From: Kuschelorhynchus macadamiae
Lineage: Eukaryota > Arthropoda > Insecta > Coleoptera > Curculionidae
Direction of reading: 5' to 3'
Assembly (NCBI GenBank): GCA_030620095.1
Contig: JAUTXW010004472.1
Span: forward strand, 372,001-436,000
Length of the DNA stretch: 64,000 nucleotides
Shown in pieces: positions 34,860 to 47,660 of this stretch; positions within the stretch are counted from its first letter, which is position 1; every line of letters begins with the position of its first letter. The notes beneath the pieces are model-generated. The model had not been told where the DNA came from. It was given only the letters and a program-made list of their open reading frames with translations, and did not search any database. Both the position numbers and the translations under genes were made by a program.

Positions 34860-35200
34860 TTTATACAATGTAACGAGAGTTCCCAAGAAGCTTCGGAATT
34901 ATGTTTTCATAAGTAATGTATTGGAAGTGTGGAAGTGACATATTTGCTCGTCTACAAAGAAATTTAGTTCAGCACGGATCATTCAGACGCGTCCTAAAGT
35001 ATACGCAAAACAAGACAGGTAGAGAAAAAAAAATAAATGTATTAGGTTTCCTAAAAGCAACGCCTTCATCATCTCCTCCCGATCTTTCGATTTTGGATTT
35101 CTTTTTATGAGGTGTTATGCCAAACAAAATATACAAAACACGGAGTCTGTAGCGGAACTTTGTGAGGCAATCGAGTTAACATTTTAAAGTATTTCAAAAA
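34860..35200 (+). pseudogene. mariner-type transposase C-terminal relic
   Basis: The plus strand at about 35040-35180 reads KATPSSSPPDLSILDFFL, stop, GVMPNKIYKTRS and VAELCEAIE. This corresponds to the third catalytic block and C-terminus of DDE_3-type mariner transposases (W-PP-SPDL-x-x-LDFFLWG-x-x-K-x-x-VY-T). The WG Trp codon is a stop. Upstream LQRNLVQHGSFRRVLK may be the preceding helix. The element is far too short to be functional. Confidence 0.6.
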
Positions 35201-36620
35201 TTTACAAAAACGATTTTTATTTTCTAATTGCTAGCTGTAATTAATTCTTCGAGAAATTATAAAAAATAATATGAGAAGTTTTTTAAATTTTTATAGATTT
35301 ATTGAGTTACGATCTTTCTTTAGAAATGTACATTTTTTCTCATATATTAACTTCATGTTAGAAAGCTCTTAAGTCTTAATATTGATTATTTTTACGCAGA
35401 ATCTGCGGTACGCTAAAAATATACAGGGTGTGTAAAAATTAATTTAACATTAGTTTAAACCGTAGCGATTCTAAAGATCATTTACGTATAATTCACATAA
35501 CATCCTGTAGCACAAAAATCAATTTAAATTTAAAAGTTTTTATTTAAACTTTTAAGAATACTTTTTCAAAACGGTTTTTTATTTTCTCTTTCATTGTATT
35601 ATTACTTAAAATACAAGTCTTGCTTTTAGAGCCAATTATGCCAAAATAAAGGTCATTTTTAGCCGATTTAATTTATAATTTGTATAGTATCGCAGTTAAA
35701 GATTTCTAAATTAAATCATAAGCGAAATTTTCACAAAATTTTATTTAAAATATGTTTGTTTTACAGGGTGTTTCAAAAATACTTGATTGTTTTTAATATA
35801 ACATCTTTCTTTTCTTTATAGTTAGGTAACGCTTACGAATTTTTGAAAGCAAAATCCAGTATTTGAACAATTTCTCTATTTCATAATTGAAAGGATTAAG
35901 AACCACTTTTTAAGTAAAAAAACTAAGATAATGTATTTTTGCAAAGTCATAATATTTGTCTGTGTTTTGTATACATATTGTAACAGAACGCATTTGCATC
36001 CAATACTTTTTTAACGCACTCTCCCTGCATATTACCTTAACGTGAGTATTGATATTTCTATATAATGATATATCATACAATTCAAAACAATCCACCAATA
36101 AAAAAAATTGGTGCATGGCAGCCACGCGCCATTTCACATATAGAGTGGGTGATACTTCACATATAGAGGGTTCGGTACACAAATATGTATTTTATTCGAC
36201 TATTTAATATTATCAAAAACTAAATTTAAACGCTACAATCCACTTGAACCATAAATTAAAATATCCATTAATTCACTTGAATGATAAAGGTAAACAATAA
36301 CTCACTAGAAAACTTTCTAAAGTACACTAATTAATTACAAAAGAGGAATGTTTCAATTTTTATGCATTTTACCTACTCGGTCTCTATCTACTTTAGCCGA
36401 TCCGTATAACAATATGAGCGTTAACATCTTACTACATCATCCTCCGAACACCTTTTTTTGCAGTAGACAAAAGAGGTATATACAAATATTCCAGCTGCGG
36501 TTTTTATCAAGATCTGATGAGTCGACACTTCGTTCTATCCTACTGGCTGTGGAGAAACTTAATTAAAAAAGTCCTTCATTTTATAATCTTAAGGAGTTTG
36601 TTGATTCGGCAAAGTTCAAC
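35201..36620. other. spacer with isolated CAGGGTG tips
   Basis: 'tacagggtgtgt' near 35423 and 'tacagggtgttt' near 35763 look like ends of mariner-type MITEs in the same orientation. No paired ends were established. No gene seen. Confidence 0.4.
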
Positions 36621-36624
36621 CTAT

Positions 36625-37425
36625 AGGGTGGAGCACGTAAGATAGCCGTTATCTGGAAAACTGTAGAAGTTACGGAAAAAAATTAAATATTGCTTAAAAT
36701 TAAGTTTATTGCTGTAAAACGATGTTCTATTTTATAATATTTTTGATTAACAGGGTGCGTCGTTTTCCTTGGGTCACAATCAACTTTGTTATTTTAAATG
36801 AGACACCCTGTATATTTTGCATGTTTAAATTGTACAAAGAGTTCTAATTACATTTCGTATAACATAATCTATACCGAAATTCATTTGTTTTCGTGCTATT
36901 TGCATTTGAAATTTGACATTTTGAGGTTGAAATCCATCTATAAAATCTAAAGGGTGTGATTTATAACAAAACGGTTTGAACTTGCCTATCTTTGTTTTCG
37001 AGTATCTATAAACTGACCTCAACGTCCGGTTAAGCTGGAAGTTCAAGAATTTCAAACGGAAGTTGATTTTGGTTTACATATATTTAAAAACTAAGATGGG
37101 AAAGTGCAAACCGTTTTGTTTTAAAATAAGACCGTTTAGATTTTATTGCTGGGTAAAGTGCCAATATATCAAATGTCAAACGTCTGAATCACGAAAACAA
37201 TTTGTGAATTCACTGAAGAATTTATAAATGTAAAAATGTATTTGGACAATATTTAAAATAACGAAGTTGATAGTGACCCAGTGACCCAAGGAAAATGACT
37301 AACACTCTATATACAAAAATATTATAAAATAAAATTTCATTTTACACTTATAAACTTTTATATTTAATTTTTTTGCATAACTTCTATAGTCTTCCACATA
37401 TCTTACGCGTGTACATTTTGACACC
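36625..37425. repeat. foldback repeat with arms of about 180 bp
   Basis: The left arm (about 36625-36805) and the right arm (about 37245-37425) are inverted, diverged copies. Shared blocks include 'gaagttacggaaaaaaatta' against its inverted form, 'ttttataatatttttg', and 'ccttgggtcac' followed by 'caactttgttattttaaat'. It is non-coding, and related sequence recurs at 38030-38350. It is probably a MITE. Confidence 0.65.
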
Positions 37426-37579
37426 CACTAACATAGTTTATAATTCAAGACGTTAAAGTTATTTGGTTTTACCCGAACCATCAGAATCTGTAACGAAATT
37501 AAACAAAAACCAAATGGAAAGTAAAAAATTAAGCGTGCGTTATTTTAAATAGAACACCCTATATAATATTATTTACATA
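37426..37579. other. short spacer between foldback repeats
   Basis: Contains 'gaacaccctatata', a tip seen in the neighbouring foldback elements. No gene. Confidence 0.4.
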
Positions 37580-37832
37580 AACCAGCATCTTCTTGCTGAT
37601 TATAAAAATACCAGGTTTAATAATTTTATCTTTAAAGACGATAGAAAAAATTTACTAGAACCCTGCCGTAAGAGGTGGTGTATTTCTTTCTAATTACTTA
37701 CGTGTATGTTCTCTCTCTCTTCCTACCACATTGCCCCTTATGGCAGGGTGCTTGTTAATTTTCTCGGTTGCCATTATAGATAAAGGTATTGATATTTTTA
37801 TAATCAGGAAGAAGATGCTCATTTATTAAAAT
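37580..37832. repeat. inverted-repeat element, about 250 bp
   Basis: 'agcatcttcttgctgattat' on the left is mirrored by 'gatatttttataatcaggaa' and 'gaagatgct' on the right. Inside, 'accctgccgtaagag' mirrors 'ccccttatggcagggt'. Part of the interior resembles 63200-63270. Non-coding. Confidence 0.65.
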
Positions 37833-38025
37833 AATAATATACAAAGTTTACATTTAAAATAACAAAGTCGATGCACAATTTTTTACTTTACTAATTATTT
37901 TTTATTTATTTTGTTGACATATGCAGATGCTTTAGGTAAAAACAATATTCAATATTCAATATTTTCTTCTATCTTGAATAATAAACTCTATAAATGAGTG
38001 TCAAAATATGCCGGAAAACCATGTA
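37833..38025. other. spacer
   Basis: No feature seen. Confidence 0.4.
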
Positions 38026-38347
38026 CATGGTCTTCGTAAGATGCCTTTGTACCTTATCTGGGAAACTATAAGAGTTCCGAAAAAAAAAGTTAAATTTAAA
38101 AGTTTATTCTTGCAAGACAAGGTTATATTTAATAATATTTTTATATACATGGTGAGTATTTTTCCTTTTGTCAAATTTTAAATCGGACACCCTATATATT
38201 TTTACTTTTAAATTTTACATTAAATTCTAATTACATTTCATGTAACATGTTCTATATCTAAATTCATTTGTTTCGTGATATTGACGTTCCGTAACTCCTA
38301 TAATTTCCCAACATAATGTACGGGGTCATCTTACGAAGACCGCCCTG
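38026..38347. mobile_element. mariner-type MITE, 322 bp
   Basis: Flanked by TA on both sides (38024-38025, 38348-38349). The right end reads inward as CAGGGCGGTCTTCGTAAGAT and the left as CATGGTCTTCGTAAGATGCC. The arms remain similar for about 60 bp ('gggaaactataagagttccg'). Interior sequence matches the foldback at 36625-37425. Non-coding. Confidence 0.7.
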
Positions 38348-40148
38348 TATATATAATGTCAATGACAATAATTTATTTTGATATTCATCTCAGAGTTTCA
38401 ATGTACTTTTTGTCATAGCCGCCTGTATGCAAACAATTATAGTAAGGTAATTTAATGTTAGTTGAATATGTTTTAAATCATCAAATGCAATTTGAATATA
38501 ATGGTAAAAAATTAACTTATTTTAGGATAACATATAAAAATAATAAAATGTCTATAAAATATTACAAAACTAAGTACTTTTTTTAGGTGAAACTTTTTTA
38601 CAGCCGATGGGGTAAGTCGAGGTGATCATTCATCAGAGAGTGATAAAAAGTACAGCAGTAGTATTTGTTTATACCTTTTTGGTCTATTCAGATAACAAAA
38701 AAACGATGATCGCAGGCTGACAGGTAAGATATTAACGCTACAAATGGAATACGATGGAGTAGCTTAAATTCGAGCACGAGTAGAATAAATGCATCAAGAC
38801 TGAAAATGTATGTTCTAAGCTTTCTCCTTTTTTCGTTCTACTCGCACACACCCATGTCTCATCTTTTTTTCATATCCATGTTTCTGCTGCTATAATAATT
38901 TAGAGATTTTCTTGGTTAATAAGTATTTCTTATTCTTTCATTTTGTTTTTAATCGACCTGATCTTGAATTTATTCGTCATTAGTGGTAATTTATTTGTAG
39001 TTTGGTCTCCTTCATTTTGTAACTAGATAAATGGTATTTTGGGGTATTTGTTTCTTATTCACAGTTAATATTTTTGTTGAATTGTTATTCGAAACTATAC
39101 AATTTATGCACTTTGATGTTTCTTCTGTGCATTTCCAATAAATGTGGTCACCAGCACAAAAAAAGGTTCGGTCAATAAAAGTTCATCTTTTTTATACTCT
39201 TTCTGTACAACTATAAAAACTAATTTCGTTCGTTTTGTCTTTGAAATGCTTGCTGTATAACGCTGTAAATTTTATTCACGGAGTTCTTTAAATTTTCAAT
39301 ATCTTCCCTTGTGTTCTTATTATGTACCATTTGCCGTTGTTTGAGAGTTTACTTGTTTTTGAACTTCTATTATTGTCTGCTTACTACTTTGAAATCCTTT
39401 TTGGTCTTCTGGTAGGTTTATTTTACTTTTTTTTGGTTGTATTTAAAATTTCAAAGTATGACTTCATACCTGTTAAAGTAAAATGTAAAGTTTCATGTTC
39501 AGATATATTATACATCGCGTGTAAATAATATAATAATTAAAGCAAAAAAAGGTGAATAAAAAATCGCAAATTGATGCAAGGTACAATTTAAGATTTATCA
39601 TTTGAGGTATCAAAATATTCATTTTTCGATATTTACAGTTAGTCTAGTAATCACAAGATTGGTGACGTGCAAAATACTAAAATCACTAATTTTTTTGCGA
39701 ATGGTACCTCTTGAGGGGTTGTTTAAGAATATGTAGGGTGCTCACACATAGGCCGTCTGGTTCACAAAAAAATAGCCATTAAAAAAAAGCAGTTTTTGTC
39801 CAATATCTTTCAAAATAATGCAGATAAAAATAAATTGTAGGGCAGATTATTACTAACAAAAAAGGTTATTTTTTCGGAAATGTAAGAGTTTTCGAGATAA
39901 ATTAACTTAAAATTATCAATGATTTTTCTCTTCGTTCCTTTTGAACAAGTGAAAAATTCCGGAATTTATTAGCATGCTCGCGGACAAATTTCGCAATAAC
40001 TCGAGCAAAAATTATTTTTTATTTATAATTGAAATGCGTTTGAAAGAAGACATCCGTGCCTACGAGTGAGCACTTTGCACATTCCTAAACAGCTCCACGA
40101 TAGTATATAATATATTATAATAGTACACTCTAAAAAATTATTTGTAAA
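38348..40148. other. unassigned AT-rich spacer
   Basis: A 68-codon hydrophobic frame near 39322 has no recognisable family. No other feature seen. Confidence 0.45.
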
Positions 40149-40198
40149 ATTACTAACAAAATCATTGGTTATTTATTGCCAACGATTTTGTTAGTAAT
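40149..40198. repeat. perfect 15-bp hairpin
   Basis: ATTACTAACAAAATC at 40149-40163 is exactly complementary to GATTTTGTTAGTAAT at 40184-40198, with a 20-nt loop. Confidence 0.85.
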
Positions 40199-40264
40199 CG
40201 TTGCGAACAGGTGAATTCACAAAATTATTATACTTGGGATTTTTGTAAATTTGTTTGAAAAAAT

Positions 40265-40605
40265 GAATTTACAAGATTTGTTTCTAGAGATATGTAGTAA
40301 TAATAGTAATATTTTGTAAAAAAGGTTTATAAGTCTACAAATTTTTTATAAATTTACAAAATTTATTGTAAAATATTGTGATTTCACATCTTGAATTTAC
40401 AATATTTTCGTGAGACTTTTGTAAATTTATTTTAAAAATTGTTGTGAATTTACAAGATTTTTTCTAGAAATATGTTGTAATAATAATAATATTGTGTAAA
40501 ACAAGTCTATAAATTTACAAATAAGTATATATTCACAAAATCTATTGTAAAATATTGTTTTCACATCTTTAATTTACAATACTTTCGGGAAAATCTATTT
40601 TAAAA
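40265..40605 (+). repeat. two-copy tandem repeat, period about 181 bp
   Basis: 'gaatttacaagattt' starts at 40265 and again at 40446. Both copies continue with 'ctaga-atatgt-gtaataat', 'attgtaaaatattg' and 'catctt-aatttacaatatttt-cggg'. The whole is made of shorter 'aatttacaa' motifs. Non-coding. Confidence 0.8.
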
Positions 40606-42955
40606 ATACTTATATATATAATAAATTTTTAATTATTGTAAAAAGCTGAAAATTTGCAAGCATACTTTTTTTAATACATAATTGCAGTTCTCCGATTTAT
40701 TAATGTGAAATAGGAAAAATGTGTTATAAAATATTGGGATTTACGTACAAAGAAAATCAAACTACCGATAAATCAAAATCATTTATTTGTAAACAAGTTA
40801 ATAAAGTATAAAAAATCTCCTGAACTCTGAACAAGTAAAACATACACATAAGATACAACGTACATATATTGTTTTCAACAAATAATATACTCAACTAATA
40901 ATATTAAATTTGCATCCAAATTTATACTTTTCTAGTAAGAATACATATTTTTGCTATATAAAAAAATTAGAAAATAAGTAGATTATACAGAGTCGGCTAT
41001 AATGTTCGCAACATATAGGACACTTTTATTATTTATTTCTTAGAAAATTTTATTCTTGAAAAAGTTCACAAACACAAGTAACACAACAGCACAAGACATG
41101 CAAATGACAAAACCGATAACTATACCAAATTGCAACATTTCAAGCCGATTTAAATACTCGAAAATATTTAAATCGATCTCAGTTCACTACTAAACGCAGT
41201 AATAAGTATTTCTAAAAAATGTTAGATTATCGATAGAACCGATGAAGGCCTTGAACAAATCATTTGTTCTGTGGTTCTTCGACTAATTTGTCTTCCATTG
41301 CTTCTAAAATTAAACTGAGACTAAACATACCACATGTTTCTAAAATTAACATATTTTTATAATGTTTCATAATTTAAGTCATGCCATATACGGGGTAGAC
41401 CAAACTTAACGGCCTATTAAAAGTATCTGAAGAGGCAAAAATAAGATTAATTGGAAATCTGAAGGTTCTGCATATTATTTAATTTTTGTATTTTGCTGAT
41501 CATTCTAAATATTTTATGTGTATAATTTCTACACATAAATTCAACGGTTTTCCAGAAAATTATTTTTTTTGGCCATTGTAATGACCAAACAACTTAATTT
41601 TTAATAAAATGTATTGCACTTTCGTTTCTTAGTTTTTAGTTATCTATCTCTTGACACCAATTTCAAAATCAACAGGAAATGTTAAATTTTGGCGTTTTCT
41701 GTCGAATCGGAAAGTAATGTGGGAAAATACATAATTAAAAACTAAGATAGGAAAGTGAAATTCGTTCTGTTTTAAGTTTGGTAGTTACAGGGCTGCAAGG
41801 GGTCAAAAATGTCAATTTTCAAGCGTCATTAGGTATAGGAAATATAACACAAGAAATATTTAGATTGTCCAGGAAATACATTAATACAGTAATATATAGG
41901 ACATTCCATTAAGATAACAGATTTTCCCACCAGTTTAGAATAGAAGCGATGTACCGAAAAATTATAAATACTTTAGAAAGAAAGTTTTTATGTTCAGGTA
42001 TGGCCAGAGCCAATTTTTCAGAGTAATCTATTTAATGGATCTCCAGATTCCGATAATAGGCCACTGAATTTAGTGCAGTCTTTATATAGGATTTTTTTCT
42101 TAATCCCTCTCCCCCGTCGACAAAATTTGTTCCATATTTATGTAATGGCTTGATAAATATATAGTCGATTTGCTAAATTTTAAATGTCTTTTCTAAAACT
42201 CTTTGGTTATTTGCACCAGATTAATCGCTATATTGATTTCTGAGGTATCTATTAGTAGAATAATTGGATTAAGTAATTGTTTTGGGACATACTTTTTTTA
42301 AATAAATAACAAAAACTTTTAAACCCAATTCCATAGCTTCTTTTTACCAGATTTTAATATCCCCATTAATTTGCGAGAAATCGACGTTTGTAATTCAAGC
42401 GAAATACACTGTATACTTCAATAACCAGTATAGTAATCAAGTTGATGCATATAACAAAAATTTCTTAGAAATAGACCTATTTTCAAAATTGTTTCGATTT
42501 TTTCTTAGCGTCCGTTTTATTTTAAATAAAGCGACACTTATGCAATGACGTAGCTACCAGGGCTGCACATTGGAAGGGCTATATGGGATCTGTTAGACAT
42601 CCAATTTAACATCTTGAAAAATCAAATTTAAAATTAAAAACGCGTACATATAGTATTTTAATCAAAATTCGTTAACTATTATAAAAATTACATATCTTTA
42701 CTAATGCAAAGCATATTATAGAGGCTGAATTAAACGTTGTAACTAATAAAGTTAAACTGTGAATCAACCCAAAATCAATATTTTATCAATATTTCGATTA
42801 TGTTATAATACAGGGTGAAACATTACATTAAAGTTCACAGTAAGATTCAAGCGGATAGTCACCCCTTGAATTGAAAATGCAGCTAATGAAAATAAGACCT
42901 TTATGAAACAAGTAATTAAAAAGTAAGAAAAAATAAATAAATATCCGGTTATATC
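40606..42955. other. spacer with one foldback
   Basis: 'cactttcgtttcttagtttt' near 41620 pairs with 'aaaactaagataggaaagtg' near 41738, a foldback related in sequence to 37080-37100. No gene is recognised. Confidence 0.45.
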
Positions 42956-43240
42956 CACCACGGGCCTAGCAACACCAAATCTGAAGACAAACCTGGAAGA
43001 AAAAATAGATATTAAAGATAGAGTCGTACTAACAACAATTCAAAAGTCTGTACTATTGGAAACATTCAGAATAGTAGATTATATAATGAATATACCAGAT
43101 TTATAGAACAGTACTTACCTAGTGCTAATATACTTACTTCGCATCAAAGCCGCCTCAGCGACTGATTGGAACAATCCCGCTGTTGCGAAACCCTAAAAGG
43201 TCAAATAATAATAATAATAATAATAATAGTAATAATATAT
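42956..43240 (+). pseudogene. possible 3' end of a non-LTR element with (AAT)n tail
   Basis: A plus-strand frame gives IKDRVVLTTIQKSVLLETFRI and ends ATDWNNPAVAKP, followed by (AAT)n at 43206-43235. A short C-terminal frame abutting a trinucleotide tail is the pattern of some non-LTR retrotransposon 3' ends. No RT motif is present, so the call is weak. Confidence 0.25.
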
Positions 43241-44116
43241 AATAATATTAATAATTATAATTTTGTAATGTTCGAGAGACATAACACTATTATGATAACT
43301 CCAGCTGACTTTTTCATTAGGATCATTTTATGGTTTGTTAAGATATGGCAAGGAAGTATATGAATTAACCATATTTGGATCAAATTAAATCGGGCTTCTG
43401 AGTACCATTGGAGTTGCCTGTTAACGATTAAACAACGTTTTCGATTGGCCAGGTTCAAGCATTTAAAACACATTTTGCCTATCTCACATTTGACGTAGCA
43501 AAACCGAGATTTAAGAATTTAGGCCCAGTAATCTGGAATGATGTAATAGTTATTACTTGATATTTGTCTGTGTCATAAAAAAAGAACCAAAATCCCGCTT
43601 TGAATGTTAATCGAGGAAAATAAATATTATTTGGATACGTACCTGTGTAAAATGGACGATGCACAGTATTGTATGGAATCGATAAACAAAATAAAATACA
43701 GGACTTTCAAAACTTTTCTATTTCTATTTCATAGACTTCATAAACGTGTAGCCGAATATGATATGTACAAAGGCAATGGCTCAACGGCAATAGGCAATAA
43801 ATCCTTTTAATTCCATTGCTTGCTTGACAAATTTGAACAATGTACGCCTAATAAAAAAAAATGTGTTGTGTACTCGATGGCAAATGGGGGCAGGAAAACT
43901 ATTAGTCAGTTCATTTATAAGAAAATAAAAATTTTACTGACAAAGAAAAAATACTGACGTTAGCGAGAATATTTTTGTACAAATATTTTTGTACAATTAT
44001 GAATTTTTTTTTCAATTTTTGACATGACTTGTCTCTGTTTGTTCATCTTACTGAGTAAAACAAGCTTAGTTTTTGTCAATTATTAGAAGAAGAATTAGAT
44101 TAGAAACATACTAGTA
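43241..44116. other. unassigned spacer
   Basis: Short overlapping frames at 43255-43810 have no recognisable domains. Confidence 0.45.
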
Positions 44117-44960
44117 AATTAATAAATCATGGTTCTTGAGTTTAGATAGTGTCAAATTGGAATTGCTTTCCGACGTTTCGCTTATGATTGCCCGAGACAC
44201 CTTCGCAGAACATCTAAAGCAACAACGTTCTAATATAAAATTCACTAAAGAAATTGATTCAGGTGGTGCCATTCCCGTTCTTGATCTGCTAGTACAAAAG
44301 AAAGAAGACGATACCCTAGGTGATACTGTTTACAATAAATCTACATAAGTATACCATATTTAAATTTTAGTTCTCACCACCATACACCTCAAAAACAATT
44401 CGTCATCAATTCATTAGTCTTTAAGGTTTTGTCAAGATGTGATACAAATTCATCTGAACGAAACAGATAATTTGACTGAAGCTTCGAAATAAAACGGATA
44501 TTACTAGATTATCCCACACCTCAACCAGTATTAGTTACACAACCAGTAGTGCAGTTTTTTTATTCAAGATACTACAAATAAAATTGAGAAAATTCTGTGG
44601 AGATCTAACGTTTTTACAGTCTTTAATACACACAAGAAGATTGGGCAATGTTTAAGGTCACCAAAAGATGTACATAAAATTCCTTGTACCTGCGATAAAG
44701 TGTATATAGGTGAAACTGGACGATCTGCGTCTAATAGACTTAAGAAACTTGAAAGATGTATAAGTAAAATCCGAATTGGTCAACCCGCTGTCGCTGAACA
44801 ACAGCACTCAACTGGACACATGATTAATGTAAAACATACCAAAGTTGTTCCATCAGTTATTATAAACGGAAGATTAAAGAATCTATTGAAATCACTCAGC
44901 GCCTTGAAAAGTTCAATAGAAACTTGGGCTATGTGCTACATAATGCATAGAAACTAATTA
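44117..44960 (+). pseudogene. Penelope-like element fragment: terminal repeat, RT end and GIY-YIG endonuclease
   Basis: The first 90 bp ('ttccgacgtttcgcttatga') match, inverted, the Penelope terminal sequence at 51420-51500. Then RT C-terminal sequence follows: RSNIKFTKEIDSGGAIPVLDLLVQKKED at about 44215-44310 corresponds to I-FT-E-E...PFLDVLV. After stops and slips, 44575-44950 gives VFNTHKKIGQ, IPCTCDKVYIGETGRSASNR (the CxC and YIG-x-T-GRS core of the GIY-YIG endonuclease), HSTGHMIN and NGRLKNLLKS. The terminal repeat joined directly to the late RT implies a deletion or rearrangement. Inactive. Confidence 0.85.
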
Positions 44961-45835
44961 TCAGAAGTCACGCGTGGGCAGATAGGTTATATTTCATAAT
45001 GACATGTATTAACTTGCTTGCGCAATAGGGTAGCCCAACGATATGTCATGACTATGTCACTTTCTTCGACGATATAAATTACGTTCCTAGAGTCTCTTTG
45101 GAAATTACATTTAAGGTGAAAGTTATCTATTTTTTCTATAGTCTAAGGTTGACAACCTATACTATTGTAGGACATGGCAGATCCTTGGACGGCCTATACA
45201 ATATTTTATCGAATAAGTATATTTACTAAAAAAAAATAATAAAATAGTAAATGCCATCAATAATTTTTTTTTTGAGTTTTCGTTATTATTATTCAAGTTG
45301 GTGCTTGAATTCTGTGCCCGCAATGAAGGTACCCGAGCGTTGCAGGATAAGGGTACTTATTAGTAAGCATGTAATAAATAAATACTACAAAAATTAATTA
45401 AATTAAAAATTAATGCATACTTATTTAATTTCGAATTTTCCCTAAGAATAGAACTTAAAGTGCCATTGTCAATACTGCTATCTGGCACCATTCTGTCACT
45501 CTACACCACTGGCTTAATGTATGCTTTGAACTAGTGAATTATATAAATAAGCACTCTAATGCTATGGTGTCGACAATACGTTTACATTGTCTTTTAATGA
45601 AACTTTATATTCGAAAATTCTTCAAAACGAATTTGTCTATATTATATTCATTAAAACGTAGTTAGAAAAAAGTTCACCTGAATTATTAAAGCTTATAGCA
45701 AAATCTAGATTTTAATCGCATATCTTGGTATCAGACCATTTTATTAAGTCACTTTGGTAATAATATATTATGTCTCCATTTACAAATTACAGTAACATTA
45801 ACTTACATGAATGCTAATCAATATTTTGATCCTGA
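44961..45835. other. unassigned spacer
   Basis: The first 150 bp may be the 3' flank of the Penelope fragment. No further feature. Confidence 0.4.
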
Positions 45836-46265
45836 AAAGAAAGTATATCCGAACCTATTCATTACTTGAGATAAAAATAAAAAAGAAACAATGAAAAGCC
45901 CAGTATGTAGCAGTCTTAACTTTTTAAAGTTAAACATAAACTGGAATCTGCAAAGAAATGATAACAAACAAATATAGTTCTCAAGAGTCACTACTAAAGC
46001 TAATATATTTAACGTGCGATAAAAGATCAAAAAATTCGCTTATGAGGACATTGTAAATAATGCGATGCAGAAAAATAGTATATCCGTACCTGTTAATATC
46101 ATTACTTGCGATTGTAAATAAAAACGAAGGAATGAAAAGCCGAGAAAGCAGTCTTAACTTCTTCAAGTTCAAACATTGACTGAGATTCGCAAAGAAGTAA
46201 TATAAGTAAAGAAACATGGTCCTCAAGAGTCAAGTGTAACGCTAATATTCTTAAATATGATAAAG
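45836..46265 (+). repeat. two-copy tandem repeat, period about 235 bp
   Basis: 'gtatatccg' occurs at 45843 and 46078. Shared downstream blocks are 'attacttg', 'aatgaaaagcc', 'agcagtcttaact', 'ctcaagagtca' and 'gctaatat'. Two similar minus-strand frames over it are shadows of this repetition. Confidence 0.75.
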
Positions 46266-46789
46266 GACGCTATTATTAATTTCAAAATTAATGTCTAGAT
46301 AATTTCACCTTGCAGAAATATAAAATTTTTTATCTTTTTAGCCGAATTCTCGAATTAATTTTTTACAATTTGTATTGCTGATTTTTCTATGTAAATGTAT
46401 AGATGGAATATTAGTTATCGTCGTTTTATGTAGATTACTTTGGGAAGATTTAACCAACTTGAATGAATTTTATGGGGGATATGTCGTTAATTTTGAAAGG
46501 CTTGAAATATTGCCTTGACATTTGGCTTGACAATTAGGTAGATTATTTTAAATCTTAATGAATGTTGGTAATATTAAATGAGTTTCTTCTGGACCTAAAA
46601 CATTTCTTATTCCAGTAAGTGAGGTGTATGGCGAATGGGAGGAGGAAGTGGAAAAAGATTTCGTTTTATAAATATTTGGGGATTTTTAGGGGCACAGTGT
46701 TAAATTTTACTAATAATTTATTTTTTTAACAATTTTACACAAGACGGAAGCTTTCACGGCTTTGATCAATTAAGAAAAAAAATCATTTT
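46266..46789. other. unassigned spacer
   Basis: No feature recognised. Confidence 0.45.
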
Positions 46790-46869
46790 CCAACATTTTG
46801 CCTTTGATTTCACGAGGCATTTTCTAGCATCTTTACTTCAAGAGTTCGAAAGACTGAATGAGCTCGGAT
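46790..46869 (-). repeat. Penelope terminal sequence left of the jockey-like insertion
   Basis: 'catctttacttcaagagttc' and 'actgaatgagct' match the inverted form of 51390-51425, and the match resumes after the insertion at 49230 ('gatttaggccggc'). Bases 46860-46869 (GAGCTCGGAT) are the left target duplication. Confidence 0.75.
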
Positions 46870-47417
46870 TTTTTTTTTTTTTTTTTGTGTCGATGGGGAA
46901 TGCTTTTACGCACGAATTCCCTTCCGGAAGAAGGGAAGACAGTGTGGGACTCGTTGCTCTGACAGGTTTTCACCTGTCGGAGTCAACAATACCCACTAAA
47001 CCCCAACGGGCCCCCATCAGATGGACCATCATTGGGCTAGCCAAGGATCCTTCGATGGGGTTGATGCCGTCCTTTCGGGAGAAGCTCCTATGAAGGACAT
47101 GGTCTTCGCTGTCGTAGGGGGGGAGGTCCTCTCTTGGCAGGATGTTTTTGCCACCTCTCGTTACTTGTAGTCATCTGAAATAAAAGGAATTATTAGTAAT
47201 GAAAATGTCGTCTTACCAGGTGGGATATTTCTCTGCTGTCCTCCTTTCTTCTGTCCGGATTGCCGCTGCCTGCGTCCTACTGTCCCGTGGTCCAGTCTGC
47301 CGCTGCCATTGTCCCTCCGTCAGTGTACCTGGTGGTCTTCGTGTCTTTGGTCCTCTTCTGTGCCCTCAGCGACACTGCTGCTCCGTGATCCGGCAGTGTT
47401 GAGGCTGAGGTGGGGTG

Positions 47418-47541
47418 TTCTTTTACCTCAGGTTCAACTGCAGCTCACGCCGGAGCCAGTTGAGGTACCTGGGATCCTCTTCTTTTACCTCAGGTTCAGC
47501 TGCAACTCACGCCGGAGCCAGCTGAGGTACCTGGGAATCCT
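47418..47541 (-). repeat. 62-bp direct repeat in the jockey 3' UTR
   Basis: 'ttcttttacctcaggttca' begins at 47418 and at 47480. Both copies contain 'ctcacgccggagccag' and 'tgaggtacctggga'. Two units. Confidence 0.85.
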
Positions 47542-47660
47542 CTTCTTGGAGTTTGGTGGCCTCTTGTTGATACTCTTGGGGTTTCGGTGAGCAGAATCTA
47601 GTTCCTGAGGAGCACGGAGACTCAGAAATTTCGACTTGCCCACTTCCATCCTAGAGTATA

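Noticed and set aside
45818..46226. Two similar small hydrophobic proteins
   Set aside because: Their similarity comes from a 235-bp tandem DNA repeat; there is no start context or domain evidence.
47199..47590. Plus-strand frames of 67 and 93 codons
   Set aside because: They lie antisense in the 3' UTR of the jockey-like element and over its 62-bp repeats; no domain is seen.
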